From Jaapia argillacea MUCL 33604 (taxonomy: Eukaryota > Basidiomycota > Agaricomycetes > Jaapiales > Jaapiaceae), in assembly GCA_000697665.1 (NCBI GenBank), contig KL197719.1, forward strand, positions 877,968 through 941,967: a DNA stretch of 64,000 bases, written 5' to 3'. This document shows, in pieces, positions 57,981 through 64,000 of the stretch. Within the stretch, counting starts at the first letter, position 1, and the number at the start of each line of letters is the position of its first letter. Both the position numbers and the translations under genes were made by a program. A model generated the notes under the pieces. That model made no database searches. It had not been told where the DNA came from and saw nothing but the letters and a program-made list of their open reading frames with translations.

Positions 57981-58324
57981 TGATCGGTCATCGGTTTGCT
58001 TACTCTGGTGATAGCCCGCGTTATCGCTGCGCAACGCATTACAAATTCCCTGATTGCCATCTCCAACTCTGTAACTTTCGCTATACCCTTCAATGTGCTT
58101 CAGACCTTGCTCCTTCGTCGGATATTGTATTATTTAGTATTTTATGCATTATTTCACGAGGTTCTGTCTTCTTGAATAATCAAGTGCTCAAAGTTGGCAC
58201 GTGAAGCTTGTATCAATGGGCTGTTAGCTTCACCGTATGGTTGTTGGGAGGACTGATTTCAAGAGTACCATCCCCATCGCCCCGAAAGTGCAATAAATGT
58301 GGGCGACCGTCCGTAGATGTAGAC
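57981..58324. other. Convergent 3' region
   Basis: These 344 bp between the Tag1-like and dynamitin stop codons are AT-richer than their surroundings (for example TATTGTATTATTTAGTATTTTATG, about 58120) and probably hold 3' UTRs. No gene is seen. Confidence 0.4.
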
Positions 58325-59866
58325 TTAGACCTTTAACTCCTCCAGTCTCTGTAGAAGCCCGTCAACCCTTTCCTCCAAACCTGTGACGTTTCCCTTAACC
58401 AAACCCCTATTCTCGTCCAAACTCTTCTCAACGGTCCCAACAGCCTTTCCCAGTTCCTCCAAGGCCTCTCGTACCTTCTTCTGGTCCTCCTCTAAATCTT
58501 CCAGCGTGTTCTGGAATTCAGACGCGGAGGTGTGGAGGGCGGAGAGTGTGCGTAGACGGGTTAAGATATGTGGGATATGTGGAAGAGTAGGGGCTAATCG
58601 TGTAAGTAGAGGAGCTAGTTGATCGATCAAGGGAGAGGCGGCGGTTGTTGTAGGAGGTGAGGAGGTGGACGCTGTGGGAGAGGTTGCTGGATGATTAGAC
58701 GGATGACGGCCTTTCGAGGATTGGGCATTAGCATTTGAAGAGGCTGAGACGCGGTCCAAGTCTGAAAGGAGGAGCTTCAGACGGCGAGATATGGAGTCTA
58801 TGTGTCGGGGTTGGGTTAACAGGGTGAGTTGGGAGTTGAGCCGAGTCAGCATTGGGAGAAGGGGTGGGGGGATCGGCGAGGCCTGTATAGCAGATGTATG
58901 AATGTTAAAGATGATAAGATAAAATGAGGTGAACAGGGACAGACCTCGTCAAGCGAAGTACTTGCAGACCCAATCAACTCCTCAAGCTCCCCAACTCTCC
59001 GATCCATCTCAGCGATACTCTTCACCTCCCCAACTTCCTTTTTGGCCTTTCCGTCGGCCTTCGCACCCCCGTCTTCCTCCTTCCCACCCTGTCCATCGCC
59101 TTCCCCCTCGTCACCCGCAGCATCATCCCTCTCTTCTCCAAGCACAACCTCGACCAATCTACCCCGCCCTTCCTTCCTCTTATTGATCTTATCCAACCTT
59201 CCCCTCACGTCCACCAATCCCCTGATTAGTTCCCCAGGATCTACATTATCTTCTTCACGTTCTTTGTGTAAGAGGGGATTTGATGGGTCTGAGAGTTCTG
59301 TTTCAAGTGAAGCAAGCTCAGACTGGAGGAGCCGGAGCCGGTCACGGTATGTCAGAGGACGGTTCGAGTTTGGATGAGAAGGGGAGGAGGGAGACGTAGG
59401 AGACGGAGGGTAGGTATATTCGATCTTGCGTTGCGCTATACAGAATGTTTGGGATTCATCGGCTGTTCCACGAATAGACTTGGGGAGTACATACCTCGTT
59501 TCCGCTCGGCTTTCTTGAACCGTTTACTAGCTTCCTCAGCGGCGATCAGGTTACTGGAGTCGAGTTCTTGGTTTGGGTCGCCATTCTTCACTCTTGGAGG
59601 AGGTCGAGAGGGTAAATCGTCGTCACTATCATCACCTTTCTGTTGCAAATATCACAAACGAGACAATAGCTAATGCATAAGTGACATGGTCATTAGAAAT
59701 GGGATAAACGCGTAGACACACCGTGGCCGTTGAGGGAAAGACATCCTCAGTTTCGTAGACGTCTTGTGCGGTATCCTGGTGGAGGTAGCTTTCTTCAGAA
59801 ACACAGGAAAAGTTGAATCACGATACGCACAATGTCGGGGAGATTAGCGTACTTGTTTGCACTCAT
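58325..59866 (-). CDS. JNM1: Dynamitin (dynactin p50 subunit)
   Basis: Five exons (59866-59831, 59775-59722, 59639-59495, 59435-58945, 58882-58325) join in frame to give 427 residues, normal for the family. The start MSANKYANLPDI is the typical dynamitin N-terminus (MAxKYxxLPDID), followed by DVYETEDVF. The middle has ERKRAQRKIEYTYPP and the coiled-coil start RLRLLQSELASLETEL. The strongly conserved block LTRLNSQLTLLTQPRHIDSI with SRRLKLLLSDLDRV lies near residue 245, and a C-terminal coiled coil ends the protein. Dynamitin holds the shoulder of the dynactin complex that links dynein to cargo, needed for nuclear migration in hyphae. An acidic, Gly/Lys-rich insert sits at about 170-205. The first two exons are short (36 and 54 nt). 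Confidence 0.93.
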
Positions 59867-59944
59867 GGTGGTCGAAATAAAGGGAGCTAGACAAGATTAA
59901 TCGTCAATTGAAGGATGTTGAAGGGATTGGAAATCAAAAAGGTT

Positions 59945-60041
59945 CGTCACCTGTGCGATTCGAACACACGCGGGCAAAGCCCAACCGCTATCGACTACCA
60001 GAAGTAGCAGGCGATCCCGTTAACCACTCCGGCAAAGTGAC
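59945..60041 (-). tRNA. tRNA-Ser(GCU) with a 15-nt intron
   Basis: The minus strand folds as a class II tRNA. The acceptor arm GTCACTT pairs with AGGTGAC (one G-U pair) and G73 follows. The D arm is CCG...CGG. The anticodon arm ATCGC/GCGGT closes a loop C-T-GCT-A-A. The long variable arm is GGGC-TTT-GCCC. The T arm GTGTG/CGCAC holds TTCGAAT. A 15-nt intron (59990-60004) follows the base after the anticodon, the standard place. The run TTTTT a few bases downstream (about 59936-59940) would end Pol III transcription. The mature length, 82, fits tRNA-Ser, and GCU reads AGC/AGU codons. Confidence 0.93.
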
Positions 60042-60224
60042 TTGTAAAATACGGAATCTTAGCATCTATAACTCGCGCTATGGACCATTGGACCTTATCA
60101 CTCAAGTTCCTCCTCATGCACATGTCTCGTACTTCGATATTATTTCTGGCTCGAAATATGTAAACAACCATTCCTTGTCCACGTCCCTCCCACACAATCA
60201 TCAAAGTCTTTTCCTTGATACCCC

Positions 60225-61601
60225 ATGGGCTGCTCAGAAAGCGGCACTACGTTTGAGAAAGAGCGTTTGCTCCCACCTGTTGATGGTCGTGGTCAGGGTG
60301 CACCCGGCAAGTATGTTCTTGTGATACACGGCGGTGCGGGGACGATGTCCAAGGAAAGTTCCACTCCTGAGCAAAGAGCAAAGTACAAGGCCGCCCTTGG
60401 CGATGCTCTGCGAGCCGGATATGCTGTATTGAAAGACGGAGGGGAAGCAATGGATGCAGTTGTCGCTGCTGTGAGTGTTATGGAAGGTTCGTGAAGCATT
60501 TATCAATTCGTGGCTGTGGATGCTGACAGCCACATGGGACAGACTGTCCTCTCTTTAACTCGGGCAAGGGAGCTGTGTTTAACGTCGAGGGCAAGGTACG
60601 CTACTTTCCCCCGTTCACCCATACACTCGCCGTCCTCACCTTATTCGCTTCAGAACGAATTAGAAACCTCTCTAATGCTCTCGAAGCCTCCCTCCACCCA
60701 TAACGTCACCCCAACCAGACGAGGTATCGGGCTTACCCTCCTAACCCATACTCGCAACCCCTCGCATCTCGCCCGAGCACTCTACCTCCACCCTTCCCTC
60801 GCCCCTCACACCTTTCTCTCCGGATCAAACGCCGAACACCTAGGCCAGTCATTGGGCGAAGAAATGGTAGACCCCGAGTATTTTTGGACGGAACACCGGT
60901 GGAGGGAACACAGGAAGGGACTGGGCTTGCCCGAGGAGCCTCTACCCTATCCGCCGAAAAAGGGAGAAGGAAGCGAAGCACCGCTCGATCAATTGCCCAC
61001 GGGAACGGTTGGGGCTGTCGCCTTAGATATTAGAGGGTGTATCGCTTCTCTTACTTCGACCGGTGGCCGTACCAATAAGCTGGTCGGTAGGATTGGTGAT
61101 ACACCGCATATGGGAGCTGGATTCTGGGCTGAGGAGTGGGTTGAGAGTAAAGGGAAGAAGTGGTGGGATAGAATCATGGGTAAGAAGAAAGGGAGAAAGG
61201 TTAAAGGGGTAGGCGTATCTGGGACTGGCGATGGCGATGTGAGGGCTCTTTGACTTCATATTGGGCTCTCGCTCACGTGATGGAACATGCAGTACTTCAT
61301 TAGATTGGCAACAGCCTCGACTATCGCCCATCGTGTCAAGTTCCTCAACGAATCTCTTGGCAAAGCTACCCAGACAGCTGTAGATGACCTCTTCCAAGAT
61401 GGTAGTCTCGGCGGGGTCATTGCGGTAGACCGCGATGGCGACGGTGAGCCTCACTGTTGGAGCGTTCCTCACCCCATCATAGCTCATATGATTTCCCTCC
61501 CAGTGGCGATGCCTATGAACTGCTCGGGTATGTATAGGGGCGTTGTGAGGGAGGATGGCCAACCCAAGACTGCTATCTTTCAAGATGATGACTTGTCCTA
61601 G
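60225..61601 (+). CDS. ASRGL1: Isoaspartyl peptidase/L-asparaginase (Ntn hydrolase), possibly N-myristoylated
   Basis: Five exons (60225-60486, 60543-60595, 60654-61238, 61293-61443, 61504-61601) join in frame to give 382 residues. Type-2 asparaginase marks: KYVLVIHGGAGTM (about 29-41), GGEAMDAVVAAVSVME, FNSGKGAVFNVEG, the cleavage and catalytic Thr in LPTGTVGAVALD, TSTGGRTNKLVGRIGDTPH, and a late GGVIAVDRDGDVAMP. The precursor cuts itself before that Thr to form alpha and beta chains and then hydrolyses Asn or beta-Asp peptides. The N-terminus MGCSES matches the MGxxxS/T myristoylation pattern with a palmitoylatable Cys3, unlike the usual soluble enzyme. An insert of about 60 residues (SESKGKKWWDRIMGKKKG region) before the beta chain's C-terminal half is basic and unusual. 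Confidence 0.9.
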
Positions 61602-61931
61602 AGAGATGATTATGTATAGCTTCAAGATCCTCGGTATACCTTTGCTACTTCGAATATACCTCCTAGGTCCTCCCACTCAATACATCGTTCGAAGTACTCT
61701 TGCGGAATGACAACGTCACCTAGCTCCCGTTCGTGATTCTGAATTGGGTACAAGTCGGGGTATATAAGACAGTAGGTGGCAGGGTATTTACCAGTATAGA
61801 GTAATACAATATTCAACATTATTGGCAAAACAAGCGAGAGCGTTGAAAAAACGAGTGCACCAATTACTTCCCATCCCTATGAAAGAGTGAACCATCCTTT
61901 TCCAGTTCCCAATCAGACACGGGGGAAACAA
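61602..61931. other. Convergent 3' region
   Basis: These 330 bp lie between stop codons of convergent genes. A TATATAAG at about 61758 has no open frame behind it, so I do not call it a promoter. Confidence 0.4.
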
Positions 61932-63237
61932 TCAAAGTATCAAGTCCGCCACCAGTCCAGATCCCACAACAACCGGATTAGCCTGATCCCTCAAATACTC
62001 CACGAAATCAACCAAAAACTTCACTTGCTCATACGTCTCAACAGCCTTCACACTCCTCCTTCTCCTCACAACAGCAATCACTCTCTCAACCAACTGCATA
62101 GTATCTCTCCTCACCTCCACAGAAACTCCTTGACTTTCATGAGGTCTAGGATCAGTCTCAATCCATCCACAAAGCCCAAGTTTCAGGATCCAGCAACAGG
62201 CTACCAGGCCTGCTCTCCCTACACCTCCACGGCAGTGTACGAGGATGGGGATGTTGTGGAGTGTGTAGGTTTTGATCAATTCTGAGAGGTATGAGTCGAG
62301 GAGGTGGGGCGTCAGAGGTGCCAGGCCTTCTGGCGTGGGTATTCTGGGAGTTTGTGAGGATGAGAGGATCAAGTGATGGGAGTGTAGAACGCACCGAAGG
62401 ACGTCAAGTCCAACTTCATGAGCTACGCGAGAATACTCGGACCACGAAGCACCCAAGAACTCGAGCTCTTCGTCATCAAGACAACTATAGATACGGTAAG
62501 TCTTAGTCGGTGAAGGAAGGGGATCGAATAAAGCTCACCAAACGATACATCCCACTCCAAGTTCTTTGACCCTTGCGAGGTCTGCTCCGAGGTCGCGACA
62601 GACACCACCACGGCCTTTGACAGGACCGCTTAGACGCACTTGGGAATTGATCAGATTGGGGAACGCGATGCTGTAGAACGTACCCACCCTTTTTACCGGG
62701 ACATGAAGATAATAATAAGTTACCAAGTTTGAACGCTGGTGGCTCCGGGTATCGTAGAATAGAATGGAGCTGAGATACAGGCGCGGATGGGGAAGCGTCG
62801 AGACCAGGAAGACCAGGGGGTGACAAGACAGGTGGGGCAGAAGTACCTCCAGGATCAGAATTTTGGAGTAGGGAAGACTTTTCGGCAGATCCAAACCGTG
62901 AATGCCGTTTGATGAGGGCAGGGGATATTTTGGTTGAGAAATTAGCCCTCACGAACGCATCTGGAGAGTTCATAGCGAAGGACTCGGTATGTAATTTTGA
63001 GGGGAATTGGTCATTGGTGATGCCAGGGAAGTTACACTCCATAGCGGCTTGCACAGCTTTGCTTACTGGAGTCTGGTCCCAATACTGAGGTATAGATGAC
63101 TTGGAGAGGGTCGCCAAAGGAAGGGGATCATTATGACTATGGAAGACCGAAGGGGGCGGAGAGGCGGGATAGGTAGGCCACGCGGTTGAGTAAGCGGTGA
63201 GACGGTCAAGAGAATATTGCGGAGGCACGTCGAACAT
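61932..63237 (-). CDS. CDKN3-like dual-specificity phosphatase
   Basis: Four exons (63237-62724, 62638-62539, 62484-62395, 62343-61932) join in frame to give 371 residues. The first 170 are a Pro/Ser-rich region of no known domain, with SLLQNSDPGG and PEPPAFKL near its end. The phosphatase core begins VRLSGPVKGRGGVCRDLGADL, then KELGVGCIVCCLDDEELEFL, SYLSELIKTY and the signature VHCRGGVGRAGL (CX5R). This order is that of CDKN3/KAP-type phosphatases, which dephosphorylate a CDK; fungal members are little studied. All catalytic residues of the signature are present. The upstream gene's stop (63366-63368) lies 128 bp away, and a GTAAGA donor overlaps it, so a fusion to that gene by splicing is possible. 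Confidence 0.75.
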
Positions 63238-63365
63238 GGTGGGAGATGGTCTTAGAGATGGAACCAGATGACGTGAAAGGACAGGCAGGATATCCAAAGG
63301 AATGATAAAGGAGATACTTGAAGAGTGTGTTTAGACGCAGGGAGAGGACAGGTGCAGATGGCATC

Positions 63366-64000
63366 TTACTTGATAGGATGTGTCTCCGAGGTTTTAATGG
63401 GGGGGATAGGGGGTGGCATCTCGGTGGGCAGGAGCTGGCGAGCAGGCAAAGAAGCTGAGATGGCGGCCAACAACTCGTCCTGTAAGTTGTTTGCATTGGC
63501 GGGAGCGACAACATTGGGGATAGAAGGGTGTTGACGCGCAATGCACGAAGCCACTTGCTTCACCTGCGGAACGCCAGAAACGGATTGATGGGAATGACTG
63601 CTTGGCCACCAAGCTCTCTCCTGGGCCAGGCGACTTTGACGAGCCTGGAGCTCCTTGACATGGTCCGGCATCTGTATTGACAGAGGAACGTAGGTCATGG
63701 GGGAGCCTATAAGCGAGGTCAGTGGCATCACAACGAAGCGGATGGCAACGCGCCATTGGGGCCAAACTTCATCCGATTGTATTCACTCGCATGGTGTTGG
63801 GAGGCGAGATGAAAAAGCTGGAAATCCACGATATTTGAGTGAGAAACGGGGTCTAGGATTGGAGGGGGCGTACCTGAGTAGCCAGTCTCTCCTCCTCGGA
63901 CAGATGATCATTGTTGTTTGAATGATCGCTGGCCAGGTCTGGGTGAGGCCATGACCCACGTGGAAATCTCCAGTACGGGTGCAGCTGGGTTTCTACGAGG
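63366..64000 (-). CDS. Unidentified gene, 3' part
   Basis: The gene enters from the right edge. One exon (about 64000-63871) reads through HPYWRFPRGSWPHPDLAS to SEEERLATQ and ends at a GTACGC donor. The next has an acceptor TTTCCAG at about 63829 and reads LFHLASQHHASEYNRMKFG. A third (about 63714-63366) reads SPMTYVPLSIQMPDHVKELQ, then a coiled-coil-like RQSRLAQERAWW, and ends LLPTEMPPPIPP with a TAA. The junction between the second and third exons is unclear: it may need a very short intron of 25-47 nt or a GC donor. I do not recognise the family. Confidence 0.4.

Noticed and set aside
61755-61765. TATATAAG between two convergent genes as a promoter.
   Set aside because: No open frame or RNA gene follows it within a useful distance on either strand.
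1-64000. Mobile elements, viral remnants or CRISPR arrays.
   Set aside because: I found no reverse transcriptase, integrase, transposase, capsid or Cas-like frame, no long terminal repeats and no regular short repeat array.

Overview
The window looks like nuclear DNA of a filamentous basidiomycete, most likely Agaricomycotina. Genes are dense and lie on both strands. They are cut by many introns of about 45-80 nt with GT(A/G)NGT donors, CTNAC-like branch sites and (C/T)AG acceptors. The gene set is typical of such fungi: HRD1, AIM41, queuosine salvage, NAD kinase, GEN1, QRI7, a P450, con-6, an F-box protein, a TORC2 HbrB subunit, GPI18, a Pex24-type peroxin, dynamitin and a Tag1-like protein. 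Gene models were assembled by eye from splice signals and reading frame. For most of them the exon lengths were summed and give an intact frame. Family names come from recognised motifs; no database search was run.

Layout. 0-9 kb: the 3' end of HRD1, AIM41, the queuosine hydrolase QNG1, and a 1386-residue disordered protein with three ENWDxDF motifs that may be Byr4/Bfa1-like. 10-21.5 kb: an enlarged NAD kinase, the Holliday-junction nuclease GEN1/Yen1, mitochondrial QRI7 and a 12-exon cytochrome P450. 21.6-32.6 kb: a small membrane protein, a three-repeat Con-6 stress protein behind a striking promoter, a possible MACPF-like protein, an F-box/LRR protein and the TORC2 subunit BIT61 (HbrB).

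33.3-42.6 kb is the most unusual part. A segment of about 4.4 kb is present twice in direct orientation, separated by a 503-base run of N. Each copy holds a GPI18 (PIG-V) gene and a mostly non-coding block with a TATA box and a short spliced-looking unit. The right-hand GPI18 is intact and the left-hand one is broken in several places. A block of about 160-190 bp lies in opposite orientation in the two copies.

42.5-64 kb: a Pex24/DysF peroxin, a disordered nuclear-type protein, a 9.8-kb gene for a single-pass protein of the DUF3712/LEA2 Tag1-like type built from three internal repeats, dynamitin, an intron-containing tRNA-Ser(GCU), an asparaginase with an N-terminal MGCSES motif, a CDKN3-like phosphatase, and the 3' part of an unidentified gene.

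Most genes are unrelated housekeeping functions and no operon-like cluster is seen. No CRISPR array, capsid, reverse transcriptase or transposase gene was found. The best leads are the inverted duplication, two GC-AG introns sharing the donor GCGAGT, the GEN1 tail repeats, the Con-6 promoter and the triplicated Tag1-like ectodomain.
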